DNA from: Lolium rigidum
Taxonomy: Eukaryota; Streptophyta; Magnoliopsida; Poales; Poaceae
NCBI RefSeq assembly: GCF_022539505.1
Contig: NC_061512.1
Coordinates: 248,078,510 to 248,142,509, forward strand
Direction: 5' to 3'
Length of the DNA: 64,000 bases
The notes beneath the pieces were generated by a model. That model was not told the DNA's origin, did not search any database, and worked only from the letters and a program-made list of their open reading frames with translations. The position numbers and the translations under genes were made by a program. Of the stretch, positions 35,101 to 46,645 are shown in pieces; the stretch's first letter is position 1; each line of letters starts with the position of its first letter.

Positions 35101-35274
35101 AGGGAGGGCAAAAACGTTCCGAGCGGTTTAGCCGGTTTGAAATAATTCATTTTTTTTACTAGTTTGAAAATAATTTGTTATAAGGCTTGCACCCAAGGAA
35201 TTTAAATAATTTGTTATCTTCGGCCAACAGACCAAAATGTCCATCGCAGACAGAATGAATCACACCGCTGGAAC

Positions 35275-35440
35275 CAGTGGCGGAGCCACACTATATAAGT
35301 GTAGTCAATTGACAACACAGGTTTTAGGTCCGTAGGGAAGAAATTATGTAAAAATTTAAGAAAAAAATTATATAAATATATGTATTTAACTGCAGAACTT
35401 TACCTGACTACAGGAGATTTATGTCCTGGTTTCGCCACTA
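35275..35440. mobile_element. hAT-type MITE with 8-bp target duplication
   Basis: GCTGGAAC flanks the element at 35267-35274 and 35441-35448. The ends CAGTGGCGGAGCC and GGTTTCGCCACTA are inverted. An 8-bp duplication and CAGTGGCG termini fit hAT MITEs of grasses. The 166-bp body is non-coding. Confidence 0.85.
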
Positions 35441-35543
35441 GCTGGAACACTAGCTAGGCTAGTCGCGGTGACCCATTTTCTATCCACGACGCAACTAAAA
35501 TAGATCGAATCGAATCGAATGGGTTGCTGTTTTACATAAACAT

Positions 35544-36604
35544 ACGGCAAGGGCGATGTCCCCCGGGCTGCCCGGCCAGAGCTCGGCACCGGACGATCTA
35601 TGGCGCGCGCTACGAGTTGGTGAAACATAGGCGCCGGCGCATGGACGGCCGGACGAATGTTTTTCACTGCTGCTACTGGGCATAGAGCCATAGAGGTTAC
35701 TAGGTGCTTTGCATTGCATCTTGGTGGGTCGTTTAATTAGCATGCATGCATGCACGTGCCTACTCGCGGGATACTTGTCCCGTTGTCCCCTCGCCCGTCA
35801 CCGGAGCCCGGCCGGATCAGCTGCGCATGCATGGTGGCCGGCCGTTTGGCTCGCCGGCTACGTGTGCTGGTTGGAGTTCAAGGGGAGAAGGCTAGAGTTG
35901 GAGTGTTCGACTTCAATTTCCCTTTGGCGAAGCAATGTATGGTTTAATTAGCAGCACTTGTGCGATGCTAGATTCGGATTCCATGCTTAGATTTTAATTT
36001 GACACCTACAATATTCTAAGTATGTATTCTTGGTTTAAACACCGTCAGTGCTATACTAGATTCCTAGCTAGATTTAGCTTTCTTGAGCATGGATGGTTTA
36101 GTTAGTACGTTGTTTTCTTAATTTAACTTTGCTCAAGTTGCAATGGTTTAACAAGAAAACATCTGCTAGCTAGCAAACATTGCGTGATACTAGATTCCTT
36201 GCTAGATTAAGCCTTCGTATAATTTTTTTTTTAGCACTATCCGTACCTTTGATGAGCTGGATATTAAGTTCAAGATACCTTGCGGGGAAATTCGATAACA
36301 ATGAGTTGTGCAAAGTTGTGGCCGAGGTACGAAAGTACATATATATGTATGTTGTATTCTTGTCATCTAAGGTTGCTGAGGTTTACACCGCCAGGCATGC
36401 ACCAAGAAAAGAAAACTAACATGCTTGGAAATTACCTAAATGGGGTCAAAGAGAAAAACCAAGCCCTAGATTCGCGGAGGTTTGTGCCTTAGTTTTCATC
36501 CTATAAAACTATAGGAAAGATATGATCTCTGACAGGATTGGATCGGCTCAGTTACTGTATTACATATCATTATTAATAGGAAAGATATGATCTCAAACAG
36601 GATT
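35544..36604 (+). repeat. Block repeat, copy 3, left part
   Basis: The head (ATGTCCCCCGGGC to CGGACGAATGTTTTTCAC) matches copy 1 at 8384-8502, and the rest matches copies 1 and 2. The right end carries a 75-bp partial duplication (AGGAAAGATATGATCTC at about 36513 and again at about 36580). The LINE at 36605 interrupts the block, and it resumes at 46336. Confidence 0.7.
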
Positions 36605-36634
36605 TTTTTTTGCGAATTCAGAGAGCTTTATTGA

Positions 36635-36999
36635 TTAACTGATAGGATTACAGTCACTCGTAAGAGTATCTACGAGAAAGCCTGGGTTATAGTTGATCCA
36701 CAGAAATCTCTTCCTATCAACACTAGCCTGCTTAGCACATAAGTGAGCAGCCATGTTTGCATCCCTCCCAACTGAAACGATGCTAAAACTAGAAAAAGCT
36801 CTCCTAATCTCCCTAATCTCTTGACAAATAGGCATTAACTCTGATCTATTTATACCATTGCCATTACAGAAATTGACAGCTATCTGCGAATCACTCTCAA
36901 TGATCACCCGGCTGTAATTTCTCTCCATGGACAATCTTGCACCATCAAGGATAGCCCTTGCCTCCATCATAAGAGCATTAGCACCATGCTCATACCAGA
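36635..36999 (-). pseudogene. LINE RNase H-like C-terminus
   Basis: The product reads ANALMMEARAILDGARL, SRVIIESDSQIAVNFCNG, SVGRDANMAAHLCAKQA and ends at a stop at 36635. This is the plant RVT_3-type RNase H domain found at the C-terminus of LINE proteins, with E of the MMEA motif and D of ESDS as catalytic candidates. It continues upstream beyond the Mutator element (45688 onward). Confidence 0.8.
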
Positions 37000-37360
37000 G
37001 AAATTTTGACAAAACGGACCACCCTCCCCAATTCATTGACAAAAAAGACCACCTCCGAGACAAATTGACAAAAAGGACCACGTCGTGCGTGGCGGCAGGC
37101 CCCCCAGCCGACACGTGGCACTTGCCGCCGGGGGCTGCGGCGGCAGGGACCCGCCGCCAGACCAGGTGGCGGCACGTTTGCCTGGACGCGTCGCCGTCCG
37201 TCGCCGTTACGCATTGTGGGCCATGCCGCCGATGAATGGGGCGGCAGGGCGACGTGGAGGCTGCCGCCATGGAGAGTGGAGGCAGGGCCCGGCAGCACAG
37301 TCGTCCCTGCATGCACGAAAAGAGCTGCCGACAAACATCGCGCGGGAATTTGGAGCACGG
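37000..37360 (+). repeat. Left terminal inverted repeat of the Mutator element
   Basis: Starts GAAATTTTGACAAAACGGAC; GC-rich after 37080. Matches the right end in inverse with scattered differences. Confidence 0.85.
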
Positions 37361-37682
37361 CAGGAATCTGACCTGCACGCACTTTGTTGTTGTAAAAGAA
37401 GCTGCTACTGTTTCTAATTGGGGTGCTTTTAACTTTAACTGTTACAAATTTTGGTGCTTTCGGTGTGATTGCTGGGAAACTGTTGCAAATTGAGATGATA
37501 CGGGCGCAGACGCAGATTCTCTGGTACTCCCCCGTTTAAAAATAGGTGTGTTACTTTTGTCTACATATAGATGTATGTAATGCATTTTTGTTAGAAAAGC
37601 ATCTGTACGTAGATAAAGTTGAGACATCTACACGGAGTGTAATAAATAAAGCATCTATCGATTCCGTGAGCTGAGCCGATTC

Positions 37683-37690
37683 TATATAAA
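37683..37690 (+). promoter_or_regulatory. TATA box of the Mutator transposase gene
   Basis: TATATAAAG about 865 bp upstream of the ATG at 38549. A likely 5' UTR intron lies between: donor CAAG|GTAAGG at about 37857 and acceptor GCGGTAG at 38543, which brings the first exon within ordinary distance. The AT-rich 37860-38540 stretch is that intron. Confidence 0.5.
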
Positions 37691-38548
37691 GACGGTACTC
37701 GCTCTCACTCTCACTGTGAACACACTCAGTTTTTTTGACGCACTTAGTCTCTGCTCACTTAGTTGATGTCCGTTGCTCTGCGTCGCTAATATCTCTTACT
37801 CAGTTAGTTCATGTCTGCTGATTGAGTGCAGCCTGGTTGATTCCGTCTTTGCTCAAGGTAAGGATTACAAGAAGCTAGCATATTGTATTTATTTACGTAG
37901 TTAGAATCTAATTAGTTGTGTAGTGTAATTAGTTTAAGTAGTGCATGCTCCGTATTTGCATGCATATGTAGGATGAAAATATTAGTACGGCATATTATTG
38001 AGTAGTATATTAGGACATGCAACATGTAATTAAGCCGTAGATAGCTAATTAAATGTGCCGTATAGAATTTATATTTTTTTGTATGCGATATAGACTATGA
38101 TTTTATGTGTTACGTACAAGCTAGCATGGTGAAAATTAGTAGGAAATAATGGTCCATTCAAAATCCATGTTAAAGTAGACATATAATATTACGGTGTTGT
38201 AATATTAATGTTTTAAGTAAATATGTTGAACGTGTATTTTAAGATATAATTAGAAGTGGAGCGCACGGGCTGAAGTAGAGGTAGTAAAATCCGTCCGTAC
38301 TTATTTTAATTTTAGTTGGTAGTATTAAAATTTGTCGCGTATTAAAATATAGTCTCGTGTTATGTTTGGTGTTAAATTTATTATGGAATGAGTGAGCGGT
38401 AGGCTTGTAATACAATTATTATGGAATGTTGTTAAAAATATTAAAGATGGTGTTGTGTTATGATTATTTAAAAATGTTAATCATATGTTAAATATTGTTG
38501 TCTTGTAATCTAATATAATTTTAAAAATATGGTTGTGCGGTAGGTAAG

Positions 38549-41169
38549 ATGGAAACTGTGTTAGTGTTTTATGGAGACGTCGTACGCGACGAATTTTCTG
38601 GTGTCGATGTGTCGCGCTGCGACTCGATGAAAGTTGTAGTGACAGATATGGTCAATAGAGAATTTTTGGATGTTAGAAGATGCATCCGAGCACATTTTGG
38701 GCGTGAGATGCATGGGAAGAAGATGACCGTTGAGGCTCTCATCGCCGTAGGAGGGAATGATGGGACACCTGCCCGTTGGGGTTTGCGGGAGGTAAAGAGT
38801 GATAGAAATTGGGGTACGTACATGAGGTTTGCAAGCACACCTGGTGCTGCTAAGTACGGAGAGCCCATGGTGTATGTTCAGTTTATATCAGGTGATGATG
38901 GTGCCGGAAGTAGTACCGGCGCTGGTGAAGAGGAGATGGCCATCGTCACATGACCAAGCACCGTTCAATCGGAGCATTTGGCCCTGACTGCAGCAGGCAT
39001 GATAGGACAATCAGAGCATGAGGCACTGACTGCAGGCCATAGCACCGGCCCATCGGAGCAGATGGTCGCCCAGTTTGCTGCCGAGCCAGGATACTGGTCC
39101 GCGTTCGTTGACATTAGCGAGCGTGTGGAGGGACTGCCAGAGGCGTTGGATGATGACGCTCGTTCTTCTTCGTCTGAATCCTCCTCGGACGAAGAAGGCG
39201 TCGGTCCTTCCCGGAGGGCGGTTGCGGCACCAATGGACCCTGAGTTCTTAAAAACAATGACCATCAGCAATGAATTCCGCTCTGTTCCAGGCCTAGGGGA
39301 GGCGAGTCTGCAGGTTGGGCAAACTTTCCCAGACAAGGACTCGGCTGACCAAGCAATCAAGAGGTATGCGTTGGCCATATCTCGGCAACACAGAGTGAAG
39401 CAGTCTGATCGAAGGCAGCTGAAAGTCATATGCGTCAAATTGATTGAGGGTTGCGGGGAAGAGTTATCGCTCGGGTGAGCCCTGGGGTATGTCAGCCATG
39501 GCATATCTCAAAAATAGAACCCCATAGCTGCGAGCAATTGGGGGCTCTTGACAACCACCGCAACGTCACTGCAAAATATGTATCACATATCATGCAAGTG
39601 GCGGTGGAAGAAGATATAACCCTTGGTACAAAGAAGCTGCAAAAAATCGCGGAAGATCTGATTGGCTTCCCGGTCAGCTTTAGTAAGGCAAGGCGGGCGA
39701 AGGAGGAGATTTTCCAGAGATTGTATGGCACCTATGAGGAGGCATATGACCTTGCCCCGAGACTACTCCATCAGATAGCAGCAACTAACCAGGGGACTCA
39801 AGTGGTCAGGAGAGCTCGTCAACACCCTCTGGAGGAAAACCAAGAAATCCTTGATCGTTTATTCTGGGCATTCCCCCAGACTATACGGGCATTCCATCAC
39901 TGCCGCCCGGTGCTGTCAATAGATGGTACCTTTCTCACTGGAAAGTACAAGGGCACACTCTTGGTGGCGATCACAGCTGACGCAAATAATCAGCTCTTGC
40001 CTATTGCCTATGCACTTGTCGAGAGTGAAAACAAAGATAGCTGGTTATGGTTCCTCAGCTGCTTGAAGATGGGAGTCGTGAGAGATCGGCCCGATGTTTG
40101 CATCATATCGGATCGCAACACGGGCCTTTTGAGCGCTCTCGAAATAATCAAGAATTCATCGGACCCTCTCTCGGGGTGGCCCGACCTGGAGACAAGGTGG
40201 TGCATGAGGCACCTGGCTGCCAATTTTTACTCAAAGTTCAAGAACAAGGACTGGTTCAAGCTATTTAAGAGGATGTGCATGCAGAAGACAGAAGTGAAGA
40301 TGAATGCTATTTGGGCTGGAATCAACAAAGAAATCGAGAAAGCTGCGTTGCCGCCGAGAGAAGACCGGAGGGGCCGGAGGACTCAAATAAATTTGAGTAC
40401 ATGGATTAATCAGAACTGCCCCGATTTAAGTAAGTGGGCGCAAGCTCACGACTCAGGGGCTCGGTACGGCATAATGACCAGCAACATGTCAGAGGTTTAC
40501 AATGGCATGCTGAAAGGTGTGCGAGCCCTCCCTATCACAGCCCTGATTACTGAAACTTGGAACCGGACTCTGTCATACTTTGCAGACAGAGTGCAGGTCG
40601 CAAACACACGTTACGTGATGAACAAGCAATGGTCTGAAAAGATGCAACGGCATTTGGATGAGAAAGCTGAAAAATCTAAAAGTCATGGGTTTCGTCAAAT
40701 TGATGCACTTAATAATAAGTGGGAAATCCAAGTGCGAGCCAAGTTTGTGAGAGGCCACCATAGAGGATCGAGAAAGCAAGCTGTTCAACTCGGCCCCAAC
40801 ACTTCTGAATGCACTTGCAACAAGCCTAAGCTTTTAGGATACCCATGTAGTCATGTCCTGAGAGCGGCAACAGCGCAGAACATCAGCGTGGAGAACTACA
40901 TATCTCCCTACTTCAACATCCAGAACCTACTCGGAACTTGGAACGGTGAGTTCTGGAGCTGGGGACTCAACGGACACTATAGGTACGAGTTTCCAGAAAG
41001 AACTACCAAATGGGTTCCGGACCCGACATTGAAGAGAACCGCGAGGGGACGACGCCAATCTCGACGTCACAGGAATGACATGGATCATAGCCAGGCAGGA
41101 GAACCTCGCCGTTGTCGCCTTTGCAGATGCCCCGGTCATGCGCGAAGGGAATGCCCTTACCGCACCTGA
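38549..41169 (+). pseudogene. MURA-type transposase of the Mutator element (stop and frameshift)
   Basis: The first frame (38549-38953) encodes an N-terminal domain of about 130 residues and stops at a TGA. The same frame continues from 38954 through an acidic serine stretch (SSSSESSSDEEG) into the MuDR zinc-finger region up to about 39440. A one-base loss (TGCGGGG where TGCCGGGG would fit) shifts to the frame that runs to 41169. That frame holds the rest of MuDR (CQPWHISKIEPHSC), the MULE DDE domain (LSIDGTFLTGKYKG near 39920; IISDRNTGLLSAL near 40110), a SWIM zinc finger (ECTCNKPKLLGYPCSH near 40810) and a C-terminal CCHC knuckle (CRLCRCPGHARREC near 41120). The full protein of about 870 residues would cut and join the element ends. 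With one stop and one frameshift, it looks recently disabled or mis-sequenced. Confidence 0.88.
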
Positions 41170-41346
41170 AATAACCCTGCGTGATGTAATTTTTTTGTTT
41201 TCAAATATTTGTATGTCTGGCGTGCTGTAATAAAGAGACATGTATTAATGTATTATTGTATGATTATCGCATCGCTGCATGCATACATATTTAATTTATT
41301 TTTTTAGTCTGATTAATGTATTAATGTATGATTATACCATCGATGG

Positions 41347-44080
41347 ATGCAGGTTATGACGTCGGATTTGCCAGACCTTTTGCGAAGATCCTGCGATGCC
41401 GGACACCGTTGCCACCTCTGGTTGAACCCGGATGCCCACTCAAACCCACCTCCGACCTTCAGGGTACGAACCATTAAGAACAGGTTTCTTGTTAACAATG
41501 TTTATGAGGAACATCTCAGGGCCCATGGACTTCTTCCATTTTCTAAGCTGACATCAAGCAGGGAGAAGTTCACGTTAGACCCATCTCTTCTATCGGCCCT
41601 TGTTGATCGTTGGAGACCTGAAACCCACACCTTCCACTTAAGTTGTGGGGAGCTGACACCTACGCTCAGAGATGTTTCCATGATCACTTGTTTGCCAATC
41701 AAGGGTACTCCTTTGGTCCCGGTCTCTTATTCTAGTACTTGGCCGACTGACGTATAGGACCGTCTTGGCGTGGCAATGCCTGCTACGAGCCGCGGAGGGT
41801 CACGTCCTAGGGGGTCCCTCTAAGCTGGTTGGTCAATAATTTTCAAGAGTTACCAGCTGATGCAGATAATGCGGTCATGATGCGACATCGTTTTGCGTAT
41901 TTACTGTACCTATTTGGTATAATGTTTCCCTCGTCCCATGGTGATATTGTTCTCCCGGGTCTAATTAAGATAGCCGAGAACATAGTAGATTCGCCTCCAC
42001 CTCCCATCCCTATATACAGCTTTGGTTCTGCAATGCTCGCGTATACCTATAGGGGGCTGTGTGATGCAACAAAGAAAACCAATGCATCTTCAAAGGGGCA
42101 TATACTTGCTGTAAGCGCGAGTTTCTTCGGTTATGGTCATGGGAGTACCTCCCCGTTGGGCGTCCCCAGATAATGAACCCAATTCACCCCTACGGTGGTC
42201 ACACCGAACAATATGCCCCTCTTACTTTTGGAAGTCGATGGGTACATGCTAAAAAACGGTGGTCCAATAATGTGGCACATGGTTGCTACCCAGAATACCA
42301 CCAACAGTTTGAGGAGCTGCAGGAGACCATGGTTAAATGGGACCCATTTACGGAACACGGCGTGTACATTGTCTGGGGTCTTCTTAAACCACCACCAGAT
42401 ATGCTGCGAGACAGACGGTGGTGGTTCACACGATGCAACCTACTGTTTATTTGGATGGTTGAGCCATACAACCCAGAGCATGTCATGCGGCAGTTTGGTC
42501 TGCATCGGGATGTTCCCCCACCATCACCAAGACGACTTGTTGCTGATGTTCATACGTAAGTTCACTCACTATAATAGAAACAATGAATTGCATTTGTATT
42601 AATCTATTTCATTATTTAACGAAACTTATTGGATTGTAGACAAGATAATAAAGACATGAGTTGTTTCGACTGGAGTCAGCGTAATCAAACATGGATTACA
42701 AAATGGATTGATGAAGCAGAGTCCGATGGAATACGCGAAAATAGGTAATTATATATTTTAATTCATCTTATCATCATGTACGTGCTAACGTATTTTACCA
42801 CTAATGCAGACGGTACCACGGTGAGATATTGGCAGCGTATAATGAATGGTACCGCGCTAGCACACGGACTCTGCTCACCGGTCCCCCAACATCGAGTCCG
42901 GCACATCTCACATGGGCCTCAGCTTACCACCGTGACACTTCGGTACTTTCTATATAAATATAATTCAGAAAACTTGTGTTCATAGGCAATATTAATTTTT
43001 TTTTCATTCAGATTGACGAGTTTAGGCAGATCGCAGAGGATGCCCACAACACTTTGCAGTTGCGCAACATGGATAGTTCGGAGGGAAAATCCATGGTAAA
43101 ACATATTTTTAATACTGCCATTAAAGGGCTTAGGCGGCTTGGTTGCAGTCGTCACGATGATGTTGTCAGCCGAGCATTCGACATGCCGGAGGCACCATCG
43201 AACAGACCGAGTATGGTACGTGTTAGCCAGCCATCGGCCACACCGACCGTACCAGTTCCCTCTACCTCGCATACATCTAATCCACGACGCGACTCATCTC
43301 TACTTGAACGATCACAGTCCGCACACATATCTCAACGCCATGGCGCCACACAGGTAATCAACTTGCGTACATACATTCCTCCTGAACTTACAACAATGAC
43401 ACATTTTTTTCACAATTGTATTAGGAGAACGATCATTTTCCGTCATATCCATCTTGGAAACGATACTCCTACACAGAAGGCGAGTACTCGCAAAGATTGA
43501 ACACTCAGGTATGCTCATATTTAATAATTACGTACCGACACGTGATTATTTACATGCGTACTAATAACATGTCGTTCACGTTCGCAGGAATCTGTTGACC
43601 CTACGTGGTCCAACATGGGAGCTGGTTTAGGCCACAATATGCCTCCACTGCGTGGTCGTGACCACATGCAATCGCAATACCCAACTCAGGTTAATTAATG
43701 TTAATTACATACATGATTATTGCGTGCATGTTTCTGACGGAGCCATTTAATACGCAGGAATCTTTAGTCCCGACATGGCCCAATATGACGCAGCAATCAC
43801 AATACTACGGCAGCACTTCCCAACAACCTCGCGATGATGTTACCGGGATAGTTGAAGAATTCTTTGGAGTGCTATTTTTGGCACAGATGCCAGTTTGATT
43901 CCCCCAAATCAGGAATCTCCAAACATATTTCAGACTCCATCGCCAGCAGATGAGACACGTACAGAGGATGAGGAAAATCAGTACGGCCGAGGTTTGCGTC
44001 AACCTCATCCCCCTCGTCCCCGGTTGTCGCCTTCCGGTCCAAGGCCACGGCAGCAACGTCGTCGTCGTCGACAGGAATGA
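41347..44080 (+). pseudogene. Plant mobile domain (PMD) gene carried by the Mutator element
   Basis: The first exon has RPETHTFHLSCGELTPTLRD followed by VSMITCLPIKG, a PMD signature, then FAYLLYLFGIMFPSSHGD and RRWWFTRCNLLFIWMVEPYN. Smaller exons with good splice borders follow: 42640-42747 (FDWSQRNQTWITKWI), 42810-42940 (RYHGEILAAYNEWYRAS), 43013-43352 (IDEFRQIAEDAHNTLQLRN), 43424-43508, 43588-43689 and 43758-44080, ending in an Arg-rich tail. PMD proteins (the MAIN/MAIL1 family in Arabidopsis) act in the nucleus in silencing and genome stability, and many copies ride on transposons. A stop at 41755 (TAG), a shift near 41815 (G run) and one near 42118 break the first exon, and a one-base shift occurs near 43870. 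Exon structure is otherwise kept. Confidence 0.78.
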
Positions 44081-44344
44081 TACAAATGGACCTGACTTCT
44101 ATGTATCATATATTTATCTATGCGCGCGACAGGCATTTAATCTATGTATGAGACATTTTTCTATGTATCTCAGAGACATATTAATATTACTTCCAATAAG
44201 TTTAATTTCTAAATTAACTCCAATAATGAAGATGCAACATAAGTAAAAACGTTTAAGATACAACATAATAACTGCAACGAATTTTAAGATACAACGCGAA
44301 AGTAAAACTGAAATTAACATACATAGCTAGTACAACAGATCACT

Positions 44345-45031
44345 CTATTTGCCCTGTGTCCACCGTGGCCATTTTCCGGACTTGTCGCCGTGTTCTTCTG
44401 CCGCTTGCGCCTCGGCAGCTCTTTCCCTTAATCTCTTCCTCTCCGCTTCACGGGCCTCTCTGCGCACCTCTTCCTCTGCATACCTACGTGCAGCCTCATC
44501 ATCCATCCTCTTCTGATTCACCTCACGATTTCGAGCTTGCTCCGCCCTTAATTTTTGTATCTGTCTCTCTCTTTCTGCTTTATCATTAGCCATAGCCTTT
44601 TCGAAACGATCTTCCTCATGGAATATTTCCCATGCACGCCGCTGTTTTTCCTCCACCTCACGGCGTGCCCAATCCGGCTGCTCTTGGTCTATCCAATGAA
44701 ACCACATGCAAAGGGGCGGGGGAGACTACAACACAAAAAATACGGTTAATAAACGAAAATTAATGACATACAATTAATTTTTTTTAATCATGCTCTTAGA
44801 ACATACCGCAGGCCTCGAGGACGATGAACTTGTTTGCCTTGGTGGATCATGATCATAGCTCGCGCACATGAAATATTTCATGCCGAACTTATCGGAAAAA
44901 TCAACCACCTCCTTCACCTTTGCAAGGCGGCCGCACCAACACCTCTCTGCTCTCACCCCCGGTGGCAAGCTTGCATTCTTCCCCTTCACCGGCCTAAAAT
45001 CCTGGTCCGAGCAAGGCACACTCATACTCAC
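44345..45031 (-). CDS. GRF-type zinc-finger, coiled-coil protein carried by the Mutator element (two exons, 201 aa)
   Basis: Exon 1 is 45031-44807 (75 codons) and exon 2 is 44725-44345 (126 codons plus stop). The donor is GCG|GTATGT and the acceptor GTTGTAG|TCTCC, phase 0. Exon 1 carries CWCGRLAKVKEVVDFSD and GMKYFMC, and exon 2 begins LCMWFHWIDQEQPDW. Together these fit the GRF zinc finger (CxCG, then C, then C..F.W.D). A long charged helix follows (residues ~95-190, rich in R, E and A), very likely a coiled coil. GRF fingers bind single-stranded nucleic acid in other proteins (TOP3A, NEIL3, APE2). The frame has no defect, unlike its two neighbours. It points toward the PMD gene, so the transcripts converge. 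Role in the element unknown. Confidence 0.75.
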
Positions 45032-45108
45032 TCCAATATTTTTCGCACGAAACAGAGACGCGGAGAAGGCACACTCCTGCTGCTTCGATTTCTATGCGGG
45101 GAAGCCGA

Positions 45109-45118
45109 CTTATATAGC
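45109..45118 (-). promoter_or_regulatory. TATA box of the GRF zinc-finger gene
   Basis: Minus-strand GCTATATAAG lies about 80 bp upstream of the ATG at 45031, a normal plant spacing. Confidence 0.6.
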
Positions 45119-45344
45119 CTTCAATTAGTGTGAGCAGTATCAAAAAATTAGTGCAGAATTATTGGTATCGGCTGTCGGTGCTCTAATTGCTGTATCAGCA
45201 CAGAATTCCTACGCATATAGTCCTACGCATATAGGCCGCTTTCGGTGATCAATTTCCTGTATTGAGCGGGAATCTCCGACATCTTTACGTCTCGTCGTCG
45301 CTTCAAAATCAGTGCAACAGGTTTTCGAATTCAGTGCACCGGGT

Positions 45345-45687
45345 TTGGTCGGCTGGCCGGATTCCCGCGCGCGCATCGTCCCTACAAAGCTTCGTCTGCA
45401 CCTGCGGGCCATGCCGCCGGATGGAGTGGAGGCAGCCTCCACGTCGACCTGCCGCCCCATGCGTCGGCGGCATGGCCCACCACGCGTAACGGCGACGCGT
45501 CCAGGTAAACGTGCCGCCACCTGGTCTGGCGGCGGGTCCCTGCCGCCGCAGCCCCCGGCGGCAAGTGCCACGTGTCGGCTGGGGGGCCTGCTGCCACGCA
45601 CGACGTGGTCCTTTTTGTCAATTTATCTCAGAGGTGGTCTTTTTTTGTCAATGAATTGGGGAGGGTGGTCCGTTTTGTCAAAATTTC
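45345..45687 (-). repeat. Right terminal inverted repeat of the Mutator element
   Basis: Inverse of 37000-37360, ending CCGTTTTGTCAAAATTTC. Confidence 0.85.
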
Positions 45688-46321
45688 CTCTAATTAAGCT
45701 GCCCCGGTGGTCACGAACAACCAACCCGGTGCCTCCAGACATTGTGGTATCAAAGAAACTAGCATCTGTATTGATTTTAATAACCCCTTACTCGGGTGCC
45801 TTCCAACATTCTTTTTTCTTTGGAATTCTCTTCACCTTCTCTTTCCCAACCTGAGACAAATCGATAGTGGTCTGCATCACCCAACGAACTGAATCAGTCA
45901 CTGACCTGCCGCCCTCTCCATGTATCCGGGCATTCCTCTCCTTCCAGGAAGCCCAACAGCCACACAACACAAGGCTGGTATGTTCCTCCGACAATCCACA
46001 GCCATCAATAAGGTCCATAGCCCATGAACTTGGGTGCAATATTGGAATTTTAACGCCAGCCATGCTTCTAAGTTCAGCCCAGAATATTTTAGCCCACGTA
46101 CAGTCAAACAAAGCATGTTGTATAGTTTCTTCTTGCTTTCCACATGCTTCGCAAAATGCAAGTTTCTCAATGTGTCTACTTTTGAGAACTCCCCGAGCAG
46201 GTATAAACTGCTTCATGACTCTCCACCAAAAACATCGAACTTTAGGTGGTATTGGTAATCTCCATAGATTTTTCCAACATGTATGATGATTCTCTCCCCG
46301 ATCCTGAAGGCTGGGAAGCAT
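45688..46321 (-). pseudogene. LINE zinc-finger (zf-RVT) domain and start of RNase H
   Basis: On the minus strand: WRLPIPPKVRCFWWRVMKQF, CEACGKQEETIQHALFDCTW and GCWASWKERNARIHG, the zf-RVT region at the end of plant LINE reverse transcriptases. After a frame change comes IKINTDASFFDT with GGTGLVVRDHRGSLIR, the opening strand and first catalytic D of the RNase H domain. The Mutator element interrupts it here and the domain resumes at 36999. Confidence 0.8.
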
Positions 46322-46645
46322 GTTGTATTGATGAGAGGATTGGATCGGCTCACTTTGTACATATCATGTGTACTGCCTATTGGATCCGTAAGTGGTCCTA
46401 TTATCTTCTACCAGAGGCACAATTGACGCATGTAAATTCTGGTTGCAACCATCTGATTATCTACAACTAGGATGGCCGACTTCTTTCTAGAAGATTGCAT
46501 GATGCATGGGCACTTAGTCTTTCTGTTTTTCCAATGGTTGATCTTTATGTCCACACGGTCCGATCTTTGATATGTAATCCTGTGAATTTTAAAAATTTGC
46601 AATTAATATTGATGCAGAGGCCTAACCTATGCTTCCCTTTTTGTA

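Larger units (their letters stand above)
37000..45687 (+). mobile_element. Mutator-like element with long terminal inverted repeats and three genes
   Basis: About 350 bp at the left end (37000-37360) are repeated in inverse at the right end (about 45345-45687), both starting GAAATTTTGACAAAACGG. Long terminal inverted repeats are typical of Mutator elements. Inside are a MURA-type transposase (+), a plant mobile domain gene (+) and a GRF zinc-finger gene (-). It sits inside the RNase H region of the LINE. No exact 9-bp duplication is visible; the palindromic AAATTT at both borders makes the exact end ambiguous. Confidence 0.88.
36605..46335 (-). mobile_element. 5'-truncated LINE, split by a Mutator element
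   Basis: The left edge is a T run (36603-36611, poly(A) on the minus strand), followed by a 3' untranslated stretch and the end of a reverse-transcriptase protein. The right edge at about 46335 cuts off the upstream protein. Flanking AGGATT at 36599-36604 and 46336-46341 may be a short target duplication. Coding remains are on both sides of the Mutator element. Confidence 0.75.

Noticed and set aside
45311..45854. 180-codon plus-strand ORF at the right end of the Mutator element
   Set aside because: It overlaps the terminal inverted repeat and runs into antisense LINE sequence; the mirrored ORF at the left end shows it is a property of the GC-rich repeat.
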